A stretch of 64,000 bases of DNA from Plazaster borealis (lineage: Eukaryota; Echinodermata; Asteroidea; Forcipulatida; Labidiasteridae), in the NCBI GenBank assembly GCA_021014325.1, contig JAJGQC010000652.1:186001-250000 (forward strand), given 5' to 3'. Each line of letters starts with the position of its first letter. The stretch's first letter is position 1. This document shows positions 9,243 to 20,885 of the stretch, in pieces. Position numbers and translations under genes: made by a program. The notes beneath the pieces are model-generated. The model saw only the letters and a list, made by a program, of their open reading frames with translations. It made no database searches and had not been told where the DNA came from.

Positions 9243-9838
9243 CGAACACATTATCAACTTCTACCCTCGCAGAGTATCCCCCAATCTTCCCATACTAAAC
9301 ACACCAGTTTCCTTTTGTACAGAAAAAACCCCTAAAATTCCTCTAAAGAATTCCTGAGATTCCAAGCACACAATGAAGACACACCGGTGGGGGTGGGCAC
9401 ACCATGCCCCCATAACACCAAATGTAGCCAACAGTGTTACTACTCGCATTTTATGAGAACAGATGGACTGCATGCTAAACATCCAAGAATGTGAATATTA
9501 TAGAACAACTTACTTAACCCTGGAAAGCGCCCCCTACATTTCGCGCACAATGACTCAGTGCTTAGGGCTTGCAGTCCCTATTATGTTCTTGCATATCATA
9601 ATTTAGTTCAGAATGTGGATAAATGACTTTCTTTATGCTTTTTCTAACTTTCTATGGATGCTATAATTATCCTGAGGAGATGTCGATAGTATTTATTTAA
9701 TTTTGGAAGAAAATATTGTTCACACTTAATTGGCCATAAATACTGTATAGGGACAGCAATCCCCAAGACAGGCGCTGATGGACTAACCAGCTGGTTTTTC
9801 CTTGACCCCAGGCTAAATTGGGCGGCAATATCTGCAAT

Positions 9839-10159
9839 TCAACCTTGAGGTGTTGACAGATGCCCCATTACAGGATAAACTGAAATTCCAGGTCCAGTGT
9901 TTTTTTTTTCTTTTTCCAGGGGTGGCAGATCAAAAACCAATTGGTTGGGGAGAGCTGTAACAATGGTGACTAGTTCCAGGGTTAATCCACTGGGTTCAAG
10001 AGTTGTTGTAGTTTCCTGAAAAGGCTCAACTTCTGTACTTTGTACCACAATGTGCACATGATATTCTGCTTGGTTTGTGGTGGTTTCTTTCCCTGCTCTT
10101 GTATATCCTGCTTCAAATTCATTATTCCAGAGCCTCTTAAGGGGAACTTTTGTCCCCAC
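9839..10159 (-). other. Unrecognised open frame, possible gene or exon fragment (unit 2)
   Basis: Counterpart of the unit 1 minus-strand frame, 106 codons. One extra A in the A-run shifts the C-terminus, so this copy reads NTGPGISVYPVMGHLSTPQG before the stop. Neither copy can be shown to be the original frame. No family is recognised. Confidence 0.35.
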
Positions 10160-10904
10160 CGGATTACCTGTTTTTCTTTAAAAAATCTAGTTTTTTTTAT
10201 TTGACATTTCTCTGCTGCTTCTCTTCACATGATTTGCTGGAGCAATTTAGATGCACTTCTGACCACACTGTGAGATGCAGTTGACAAAAGAACCATCAGA
10301 ATTCTATGAATAGAGTTTTTAGATAGTCTTGAAAAAAACCTTCATCAGATTAGGTTGTCACTCAAGTTTTTTACAGGATATTATGTCAGCTAAATCAGAA
10401 TATCAGACCAACAATTGTTTATTGACTAGCTATTGTGTGATTAGTGAATATAAAGAAATAAATTAGAAATCCTACAGGTAAGAGTGGATTATGGAGAGTT
10501 ATGGTTGAGCACGTTCTTGTTTCTTTGAACACTTAAAATACAACAGAGGACAGAGAAATCTTGTGCTTCCAATTTGACACTGAACTGGCTGGCATACAAC
10601 TGCAGTTTTTCAAAATGTGTCGTTTTTTGAGCTATCAGATGAAGCGGGTATCTTTCCCGCTGCCACCAATTCTCACTTGAACTTCGCATCTCGAGATATT
10701 GACGATTTGAGGCACAATCGATGACGTGAACACAAGTTATTAATTTTCCCCAAACTATGGCTAAAATGACCCTGTCCGTGAAAATAAAATGTCATAGTCC
10801 CTATTACTATTCCTCTTGCATATTCATGAGAGCGGAATTCCCATTGGGTCATTCACTATCACCTGCCAGATAGTTTGCTGTTTACCAAGCACAAGCACAA
10901 TTAT

Positions 10905-10993
10905 TCACGCACAGGGTAAATACGCATGCGTAAAAGACTGTCTCGTGGGAAGCAGTCACGCACAGGGTAAATACGCATGCGCAGTAGACTGTC
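10905..10993 (+). promoter_or_regulatory. CpG-rich direct repeat with NRF-1-like sites (unit 2)
   Basis: Same two-copy arrangement as in unit 1 (10905-10942 and 10956-10993), with the ACGCATGCGCAG core retained in the second copy. The candidate 11-codon exon follows at 11042-11074 with the GTGAGT donor intact. Confidence 0.4.
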
Positions 10994-11191
10994 GCGCGTT
11001 AACAGTCTACAACGCACGTGCTTTACAAAGTAATCGTTGAAATGTCGCTCGCACACGTCAACAAATGCAGGAATGTGAGTAGATCCAAATCAAAAGGCTG
11101 ACAATGCGAGTATTTTACACACGCGCAACCACGCTTTACCACCCCTTGAAAAGAGGGAGGCACACGTAAATGCCGCTTTATCCCGAGCTCA

Positions 11192-11566
11192 ATGATGCCG
11201 AACACATATAGTTTGAACCCAAATCGAAGTTTTCACACCACCAATTTCAAGAAAAACTTCTCCAATTTAACATCCGGCTCATCTAAAACGAATGCTCTAA
11301 TCACAGCGGCATTCAACAGTAAAAAGGAGTATTTTTATTTCTACAGTTTACATTTCACTGGCCAAATAAGATCATCAACATTCATTAGGATGCAACTATC
11401 ATTAATCCTCGCAAAAGCCAACAGCAAGAGGATAGTCGACCATTCAATCTCATCAATAAGCACACATTTTTCAAATGTTTGTGTTTTAACTCGTTTCTAT
11501 GGTTTGTGCTTGCTGAAAGGAATATATTCTGAGGAGATTTCGTTATTCTACACTAGTTCTGCATAA
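11192..11566 (+). other. Unrecognised 124-codon open frame (unit 2)
   Basis: Copy of the 7020-7373 frame, extended at its N-terminus by a base-level difference near 11210. No recognised family. Confidence 0.2.
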
Positions 11567-11833
11567 TATCTACCTCCCACTGGAGCGATTACAAAGGACA
11601 CGATGGCTGCCCGTGGTCGGTACAGACGAGTGGATAATTCAGAACAGAGGAACGGTCAGCTCTGCTGCAGGGAAAGGCCCAGCTGATTGTCAGACAAATT
11701 CGCCTCCCAAACAACTCATTCACAGTGCAAGAGATGGTACAACGGTACAACTATAGCCAAACGTAGGCCTACATGCCAAAATGCCAAGCACAATGAAGGT
11801 TAGCAACCAATTTTAGATTATACAGTTAACAGT

Positions 11834-11922
11834 TTATTGGGGATGAAAATGAGACTTCTTACAATGTGTTTGTTTTCAGAATTTTGCTAAACTTGCGAGC
11901 ACTTCAAAACAACTCGGAGTAT
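11834..11922 (+). repeat. Satellite-related fragment at the end of tandem unit 2
   Basis: Same block-C-like segment as at the end of unit 1, almost identical between the two units. It was therefore present before the 4.2-kb duplication. Confidence 0.85.
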
Positions 11923-12407
11923 GTTGGATACGTATGTAAATTAGAATAGTCTGGCTGTGAACATGGCGAATACTGAATGAGTACAACTTAACATGTTTAC
12001 GTTAGACTTGTGTACACCAGTCGTTGTCCAATAAGGGTCGAAGTAAGGAGTTTTCCTCCTAGGGTTTACTATTGTAAACATGATTGGAAATAAAGTAAAC
12101 CTTTGGGACGAGGTTGCACCGGGGTCGACCCGAGGAAGCTAATCGAACGCACCCATTAGACGGCGCTTGCTGGTTTGACCCGTACACGTGTGTTGGCTCA
12201 CAGCAGTCACACGTGTACAGTTTATATATCGGAAATAAGTGATTATTACAGTCAAATCCCTGGAAATATATGCTGCAAAAGTTATTCATCTAAAAGAGGG
12301 CATTGTAAAGGTAAGATTGACGAAAGGGGAATTAAAGTTAAGGTATTTTCGTTGCTTAATGATGGAAATAAACACTTTGGAAACCCCGTTTTTAGATTTC
12401 CAGCAAC

Positions 12408-12618
12408 CAGGCCCCAATTCCAGAGACACTGATAGAGGGGCGTAAGCTGAAAATACCCTTAACATCTATATGCTAAGCACAAATGAGCATGGTTAGTCAT
12501 AGATGGTACACGAGGCATGGTATTTTAGCTGGTAACCTTAATCTGGTATTAAAGCATATTAATTTGATGAGCTTAGCTACTTTTTTGTGCATAAGCAGCT
12601 TTATGAAATTGGGCCCTG
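12408..12618. mobile_element. MITE-like element in tandem unit 3
   Basis: Third copy of the MITE with ends CAGGCCCCAATTCCAGAGA and GAAATTGGGCCCTG. Confidence 0.55.
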
Positions 12619-12658
12619 TACTCTGCAGATCCCCAGCTGACTGTACCACGCCCAGGGG

Positions 12659-12688
12659 CATAATAATAATAATAATAATAATAATAAC
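12659..12688. repeat. TAA microsatellite, unit 3
   Basis: Longest of the three TAA tracts at this locus and uninterrupted. Confidence 0.85.
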
Positions 12689-13201
12689 TAGAAATGAGTT
12701 TGTTACGAACAAACACTGGGGTTTCGGGTAAAACAGGGTGAACTCTTCAGATTTGAATAATTTCTTGGTGACGTAATGTAGTTTGTTAATTAATAAGTTG
12801 TCACAGTCCCGCTATGATAGCGATCGGTTGTCCAGACGTGAAAGGTCGAGTTAACGAACTTGTCATGAATGTGGCACTTGTGAGGAGCTAAAACATATCG
12901 TAAAATTATGAATAAATATGTCATGCGGCTCAAAATAATAAAACAATAATACTTAGAAGATATAATTTTCAATAAGCGAGGAGAATGAATAAAAGGTTGG
13001 AACAATGCTCTGTGGTGTACAGTGTGTTTTATGGGCAATTTACACAGTAATGGCGACCGTGCTTGTTTCACGCTACACATTTAAATCTGTTAGGAAAAAC
13101 ACTCGAAACAACTGCTGCTGGATCTAAGTTAGAGCACAGGCTTTCATTTAAAGTATTGTTGTGTCCGTTAGCCTTTAGTTGCTGAGATCGAACCACAACA
13201 A

Positions 13202-13637
13202 TTGGAGCCCTATATCAGGGCTTTCCAGTGGTGTAAAGTACGTGGAAATCCATTAATTATTTGGGAATAATAATGAGCCTTTTTACGTTGTGTTTGTTTT
13301 CAGAATTTGCTAAACTTGCGAGCCCTTGAAAAAAACTCGGGGTATGCTTGCTTTCACGTCTTTTTGAGCATGAAAGACTTGTTGCAGGGTCCCCAAAAGC
13401 TGCTCATCGGATGCGGGGATATTCAAGGCAGATAGAAATGTAAATTTCGTCACTCTAGCCAACCTAGTTCAGGAGTTATGGTCAAAATAAGAGCGGAGTT
13501 GCTTACAGAAAAAAAAGGTAAACAATAGTTGCAATTTTGAATTTTTCAAAATTTTGCCATTTCGAATGGGGTAGGGGTGACGTTTTGGACGCTCGCGCCG
13601 CTGATAATTACGCCGCAGACGCAAACCAAAGACGAAG
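13202..13637 (+). repeat. Divergent edge block C0 of the satellite
   Basis: This first block aligns to block C but carries many private changes: AATTATTTGGGAATAATAATG, GCATGAAAGACTTG, CCCCAAAAGCTG, GCCAACCTAG, GCTTACAG before the A-run, and CATTTCGAATGGGG. This is the usual pattern for an array edge that escapes homogenisation. It still has the hairpin (here CCCTATATCAGGG rather than CCCGATATCAGGG) and the 51-bp box. Confidence 0.9.
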
Positions 13638-16600
13638 TTGGAGCCCTATATTAGGGCTCTCCAGTGCTGTATAGTTTGTGCAAATCCATTAATTTGTTGA
13701 GGATGATATGAGCCTTTTTACATTGAGTTTGCTCCCAAAACAGCTAAATTTGAGAGGGGTCGATGGGGGTGACGTTTTGGACGCTCGCGCCGCTGATGAT
13801 TACGCCACAGACGCAAACCAAAAACGAAATTGGAGCCCTATATCAGGGCTTTTCAGTGGTGTAAAGTACGTGGAAATCCAATAATTTGTTGAGGATGATA
13901 TGAGCCTTTATACATTGAGTTTGCTCTCAAAACAGCTAAATTTAAAAGGGGTCGAAGGGGGTAGGGGTGACGTTTTGGACGCTCGCGCCGCTGATGATTA
14001 CGCCACAGACGCAAACCTCAGACGAAATTGGAGCCCGATATCAGGGCTTTCCAGTGGTGTAAAGTACGTGGAAATCCATTAATTTTTGGGGGATGATAAT
14101 GAGCCTTTTTACCTTGTGTTTGTTTTCAGAATTTGCTAAACTTGCGAGCCCTTGAAAAAAAACTCGGGGTATGCTTGCTTTCACGTCAAATTTAGCATGA
14201 AGGACTTGTTGCAGGGTCCCCAGAAGCTGCTCATCGGATGCGGGGATATTCAAGGCAGATAGAAATGTAAATTTCGTCACTCTAGCCTACCTAGTTCAGG
14301 AGTTATGGTCAAAATAGGAGCGGAGTTGTTTCCAGAAGAAAAAAAGGTAAACAATAGTTGCAATTTTGAAATTTTTTAAATTGGGCCATTTTCAATGGGG
14401 TAGGGGTGACGTTTTGGACGCTCGCGCCGCTGATAATTACGCCGCAGACGCAAACCAAAGACGAAGTTGGAGCCCTATATTAGGGCTCTCCAGTGCTGTA
14501 TAGTTTGTGCAAATCCATTAATTTGTTGAGGATGATATGAGCCTTTTTACATTGAGTTTGCTCCCAAAACAGCTAAATTTGAGAGGGGTCGATGGGGGTG
14601 ACGTTTTGGACGCTCGCGCCGCTGATGATTACGCCACAGACGCAAACCAAAAACGAAATTGGAGCCCTATATCAGGGCTTTTCAGTGGTGTAAAGTACGT
14701 GGAAATCCAATAATTTGTTGAGGATGATATGAGCCTTTATACATTGAGTTTGCTCTCAAAACAGCTAAATTTAAAAGGGGTCGAAGGGGGTATGGGTGAC
14801 GTTTTGGACGCTCGCGCCGCTGATGATTACGCCACAGACGCAAACCTCAGGCGAAATTGGAGCCCGATATCAGGGCTTTCCAGTGGTGTAAAGTACGTGG
14901 AAATCCATTAATTTTTGGGGGATGATAATGAGCCTTTTTACCTTGTGTTTGTTTTCAGAATTTGCTAAACTTGCGAGCCCTTGAAAAAAACTCGGGGTAT
15001 GCTTGCTTTCACGTCTTTTTGAGCATGAAGGACTTGTTGCAGGGTCCCCAGAAGCTGCTCATCGGATGCGGGGATATTCAAGGCAGATAGAAATGTAAAT
15101 TTCGTCACTCTAGCCTACCTAGTTCAGGAGTTATGGTCAAAATAGGAGCGGAGTTGTTTCCAGAAGAAAAAAGGTAAACAATAGTTGCAATTTTGAAATT
15201 TTTTAAATTGGGCCATTTTCAATGGGGTAGGGGTGACGTTTTGGACGCTCGCGCCGCTGATAATTACGCCGCAGACGCAAACCAAAGACGAAGTTGGAGC
15301 CCTATATTAGGGCTCTCCAGTGCTGTATAGTTTGTGCAAATCCATTAATTTGTTGAGGATGATATGAGCCTTTTTACATTGAGTTTGCTCCCAAAACAGC
15401 TAAATTTGAGAGGGGTCGAGGGGGTGACGTTTTGGACGCTCGCGCCGCTGATGATTACGCCACAGACGCAAACCAAAAACCAAATTGGAGCCCTATATCA
15501 GGGCTTTTCAGTGGTGTAAAGTACGTGGAAATCCAATAATTTGTTGAGGATGATATGAGCCTTTATACATTGAGTTTGCTCTCAAAACAGCTAAATTTAA
15601 AAGGGGTCGAAGGGGGTAGGGGTGACGTTTTGGACGCTCGCGCCGCTGATGATTACGCCACAGACGCAAACCTCAGGCGAAATTGGAGCCCGATATCAGG
15701 GCTTTCCAGTGGTGTAAAGTACGTGGAAATCCATTAATTTTTGGGGGATGATAATGAGCCTTTTTACCTTGTGTTTGTTTTCAGAATTTGCTAAACTTGC
15801 GAGCCCTTGAAAAAACTCGGGGTATGCTTGCTTTCACGTCTTTTTGAGCATGAAGGACTTGTTGCAGGGTCCCCAGAAGCTGCTCATCGGATGCGGGGAT
15901 ATTCAAGGCAGATAGAAATGTAAATTTCGTCACTCTAGCCTACCTAGTTCAGGAGTTATGGTCAAAATAGGAGCGGAGTTGTTTCCAGAAGAAAAAAGGT
16001 AAACAATAGTTGCAATTTTGAAATTTTTTAAATTGGGCCATTTTCAATGGGGTAGGGGTGACGTTTTGGACGCTCGCGCCGCTGATAATTACGCCGCAGA
16101 CGCAAACCAAAGACGAAGTTGGAGCCCTATATTAGGGCTCTCCAGTGCTGTATAGTTTGTGCAAATCCATTAATTTGTTGAGGATGATATGAGCCTTTTT
16201 ACATTGAGTTTGCTCCCAAAACAGCTAAATTTGAGAGGGGTCGAGGGGGTGACGTTTTGGACGCTCGCGCCGCTGATGATTACGCCACAGACGCAAACCA
16301 AAAACCAAATTGGAGCCCTATATCAGGGCTTTTCAGTGGTGTAAAGTACGTGGAAATCCAATAATTTGTTGAGGATGATATGAGCCTTTATACATTGAGT
16401 TTGCTCTCAAAACAGCTAAATTTAAAAGGGGTCGAAGGGGGTAGGGGTGACGTTTTGGACGCTCGCGCCGCTGATGATTACGCCACAGACGCAAACCTCA
16501 GGCGAAATTGGAGCCCGATATCAGGGCTTTCCAGTGGTGTAAAGTACGTGGAAATCCATTAATTTTTGGGGGATGATAATGAGCCTTTTTACCTTGTGTT

Positions 16601-19600
16601 TGTTTTCAGAATTTGCTAAACTTGCGAGCCCTTGAAAAAAACTCGGGGTATGCTTGCTTTCACGTCTTTTTGAGCATGAAGGACTTGTTGCAGGGTCCCC
16701 AGAAGCTGCTCATCGGATGCGGGGATATTCAAGGCAGATAGAAATGTAAATTTCGTCACTCTAGCCTACCTAGTTCAGGAGTTATGGTCAAAATAGGAGC
16801 GGAGTTGTTTCCAGAAGAAAAAAGGTAAACAATAGTTGCAATTTTGAAATTTTTTAAATTGGGCCATTTTCAATGGGGTAGGGGTGACGTTTTGGACGCT
16901 CGCGCCGCTGATAATTACGCCGCAGACGCAAACCAAAGACGAAGTTGGAGCCCTATATTAGGGCTCTCCAGTGCTGTATAGTTTGTGCAAATCCATTAAT
17001 TTGTTGAGGATGATATGAGCCTTTTTACATTGAGTTTGCTCCCAAAACAGCTAAATTTGAGAGGGGTCGATTGGGGTGACGTTTTGGACGCTCGCGCCGC
17101 TGATGATTACGCCACAGACGCAAACCAAAAACCAAATTGGAGCCCTATATCAGGGCTTTTCAGTGGTGTAAAGTACGTGGAAATCCAATAATTTGTTGAG
17201 GATGATATGAGCCTTTATACATTGAGTTTGCTCTCAAAACAGCTAAATTTAAAAGGGGTCGAAGGGGGTAGGGGTGACGTTTTGGACGCTCGCGCCGCTG
17301 ATGATTACGCCACAGACGCAAACCTCAGGCGAAATTGGAGCCCGATATCAGGGCTTTCCAGTGGTGTAAAGTACGTGGAAATCCATTAATTTTTTGGGGA
17401 TGATAATGAGCCTTTTTACCTTGTGTTTGTTTTCAGAATTTGCTAAACTTGCGAGCCCTTGAAAAAAACTCGGGGTATGCTTGCTTTCACGTCTTTTTGA
17501 GCATGAAGGACTTGTTGCAGGGTCCCCAGAAGCTGCTCATCGGATGCGGGGATATTCAAGGCAGATAGAAATGTAAATTTCGTCACTCTAGCCTACCTAG
17601 TTCAGGAGTTATGGTCAAAATAGGAGCGGAGTTGTTTCCAGAAGAAAAAAAGGTAAACAATAGTTGCAATTTTGAATTTTTTTAAATTGGGCCATTTTCA
17701 ATGGGGTAGGGGTGACGTTTTGGACGCTCGCGCCGCTGATAATTACGCCGCAGACGCAAACCAAAGACGAAGTTGGAGCCCTATATTAGGGCTCTCCAGT
17801 GCTGTATAGTTTGTGCAAATCCATTAATTTGTTGAGGATGATATGAGCCTTTTTACATTGAGTTTGCTCCCAAAACAGCTAAATTTGAGAGGGGTCGATG
17901 GGGGTGACGTTTTGGACGCTCGCGCCGCTGATGATTACGCCACAGACGCAAACCAAAAACCAAATTGGAGCCCTATATCAGGGCTTTTCAGTGGTGTAAA
18001 GTACGTGGAAATCCAATAATTTGTTGAGGATGATATGAGCCTTTATACATTGAGTTTGCTCTCAAAACAGCTAAATTTAAAAGGGGTCGAAGGGGGTAGG
18101 GGTGACGTTTTGGACGCTCGCGCCGCTGATGATTACGCCACAGACGCAAACCTCAGGCGAAATTGGAGCCCGATATCAGGGCTTTCCAGTGGTGTAAAGT
18201 ACGTGGAAATCCATTAATGTTTTGGGGATGATAATGAGCCTTTTTACCTTGTGTTTGTTTTCAGAATTTGCTAAACTTGCGAGCCCTTGAAAAAAACTCG
18301 GGGTATGCTTGCTTTCACGTCTTTTTGAGCATGAAGGACTTGTTGCAGGGTCCCCAGAAGCTGCTCATCGGATGCGGGGATATTCAAGGCAGATAGAAAT
18401 GTAAATTTCGTCACTCTAGCCTACCTAGTTCAGGAGTTATGGTCAAAATAGGAGCGGAGTTGTTTCCAGAAGAAAAAAAGGTAAACAATAGTTGCAATTT
18501 TGAATTTTTTTAAATTGGGCCATTTTCAATGGGGTAGGGGTGACGTTTTGGACGCTCGCGCCGCTGATAATTACGCCGCAGACGCAAACCAAAGACGAAG
18601 TTGGAGCCCTATATTAGGGCTCTCCAGTGCTGTATAGTTTGTGCAAATCCATTAATTTGTTGAGGATGATATGAGCCTTTTTACATTGAGTTTGCTCCCA
18701 AAACAGCTAAATTTGAGAGGGGTCGAGGGGGGTGACGTTTTGGACGCTCGCGCCGCTGATGATTACGCCACAGACGCAAACCAAAAACGAAATTGGAGCC
18801 CTATATCAGGGCTTTTCAGTGGTGTAAAGTACGTGGAAATCCAATAATTTGTTGAGGATGATATGAGCCTTTATACATTGAGTTTGCTCTCAAAACAGCT
18901 AAATTTAAAAGGGGTCGAAGGGGGTAGGGGTGACGTTTTGGACGCTCGCGCCGCTGATGATTACGCCACAGACGCAAACCTCAGGCGAAATTGGAGCCCG
19001 ATATCAGGGCTTTCCAGTGGTGTAAAGTACGTGGAAATCCATTAATTTTTTGGGGATGATAATGAGCCTTTTTACCTTGTGTTTGTTTTCAGAATTTGCT
19101 AAACTTGCGAGCCCTTGAAAAAAACTCGGGGTATGCTTGCTTTCACGTCTTTTTGAGCATGAAGGACTTGTTGCAGGGTCCCCAGAAGCTGCTCATCGGA
19201 TGCGGGGATATTCAAGGCAGATAGAAATGTAAATTTCGTCACTCTAGCCTACCTAGTTCAGGAGTTATGGTCAAAATAGGAGCGGAGTTGTTTCCAGAAG
19301 AAAAAAGGTAAACAATAGTTGCAATTTTGAAATTTTTTAAATTGGGCCATTTTCAATGGGGTAGGGGTGACGTTTTGGACGCTCGCGCCGCTGATAATTA
19401 CGCCGCAGACGCAAACCAAAGACGAAGTTGGAGCCCTATATTAGGGCTCTCCAGTGCTGTATAGTTTGTGCAAATCCATTAATTTGTTGAGGATGATATG
19501 AGCCTTTTTACATTGAGTTTGCTCCCAAAACAGCTAAATTTGAGAGGGGTCGATGGGGGTGACGTTTTGGACGCTCGCGCCGCTGATGATTACGCCACAG

Positions 19601-20255
19601 ACGCAAACCAAAAACCAAATTGGAGCCCTATATCAGGGCTTTTCAGTGGTGTAAAGTACGTGGAAATCCAATAATTTGTTGAGGATGATATGAGCCTTTA
19701 TACATTGAGTTTGCTCTCAAAACAGCTAAATTTAAAAGGGGTCGAAGGGGGTAGGGGTGACGTTTTGGACGCTCGCGCCGCTGATGATTACGCCACAGAC
19801 GCAAACCTCAGGCGAAATTGGAGCCCGATATCAGGGCTTTCCAGTGGTGTAATATACGTGGAAATCCATTAATGTTTTGGGGATGATAATGAGCCTTTTT
19901 ACCTTGTGTTTGTTTTCAGAATTTGCTAAACTTGCGAGCCCTTGAAAAAAACTCGGGGTATGCTTGCTTTCACGTCTTTTTGAGCATGAAGGACTTGTTG
20001 CAGGGTCCCCAGAAGCTGCTCATCGGATGCGGGGATATTCAAGGCAGATAGAAATGTAAATTTCGTCACTCTAGCCTACCTAGTTCAGGAGTTATGGTCA
20101 AAATAGGAGCGGAGTTGTTTCCAGAAGAAAAAAAGGTAAACAATAGTTGCAATTTTGAAATTTTTTAAATTGGGCCATTTTCAATGGGGTAGGGGTGACG
20201 TTTTGGACGCTCGCGCCGCTGATAATTACGCCGCAGACGCAAACCAAAGACGAAG

Positions 20256-20885
20256 TTTGAGCCCTATATTAGGGCTCTCCAGTGCTGTATAGTTTGTGCA
20301 AATCCATTAATTTGTTGAGGATGATATGAGCCTTTTTACATTGAGTTTGCTCCCAAAACAGCTAAATTTGAGAGGGGTCGATGGGGGTGACGTTTTGGAC
20401 GCTCGCGCCGCTGATGATTACGCCACAGACGCAAACCTCAGGCGAAATTGGAGCCCGATATCAGGGCTTTCCAGTGGTGTAAAGTACGTGGAAATCCATT
20501 AATTTTTTGGGGATGATAATGAGCCTTTTTACCTTGTGTTTGTTTTCAGAATTTGCTAAACTTGCGAGCCCTTGAAAAAAACTCGGGGTATGCTTGCTTT
20601 CACGTCTTTTTGAGCATGAAGGACTTGTTGCAGGGTCCCCAGAAGCTGCTCATCGGATGCGGGGATATTCAAGGCAGATAGAAATGTAAATTTCGTCACT
20701 CTAGCCTACCTAGTTCAGGAGTTATGGTCAAAATAGGAGCGGAGTTGTTTCCAGAAGAAAAAAAGGTAAACAATAGTTGCAATTTTGAAATTTTTTAAAT
20801 TGGGCCATTTTCAATGGGGTAGGGGTGACGTTTTGGACGCTCGCGCCGCTGATAATTACGCCGCAGACGCAAACCAAAGACGAAG
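20256..20885 (+). repeat. Deleted satellite unit 9 (A then C, no B), about 630 bp
   Basis: Block A (20256-20447) is followed directly by C (20448-20885). The join lies within or after the shared box: the left part has the A hairpin, and the end reads CAAACCTCAGGCGAAATTGG, which is the B-to-C linker. This is a clean A/B hybrid made by exchange between the A and B boxes. Confidence 0.95.

Larger units (their letters stand above)
7730..11922 (+). repeat. Segmental tandem duplication, unit 2 (about 4.19 kb)
   Basis: Direct copy of unit 1 with the same contents in the same order. It is 36 bp longer, mainly because of an extra block near 9717-9751. The 3735-3870 repeat, MITE, microsatellite, dispersed repeat, CpG-rich block, open frames and satellite-like tail are all present. 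Confidence 0.9.
11923..13201 (+). repeat. Segmental tandem duplication, unit 3 (truncated)
   Basis: The third copy follows units 1 and 2 for about 1.28 kb (counterpart of about 3573-4850). It stops inside GAGATCGAACCACAACAA, where units 1 and 2 continue with ATTTCACGTGG but this copy continues with the satellite sequence TTGGAGCCC. It contains the third MITE (12408-12618) and the longest TAA tract (12659-12688). Confidence 0.9.
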
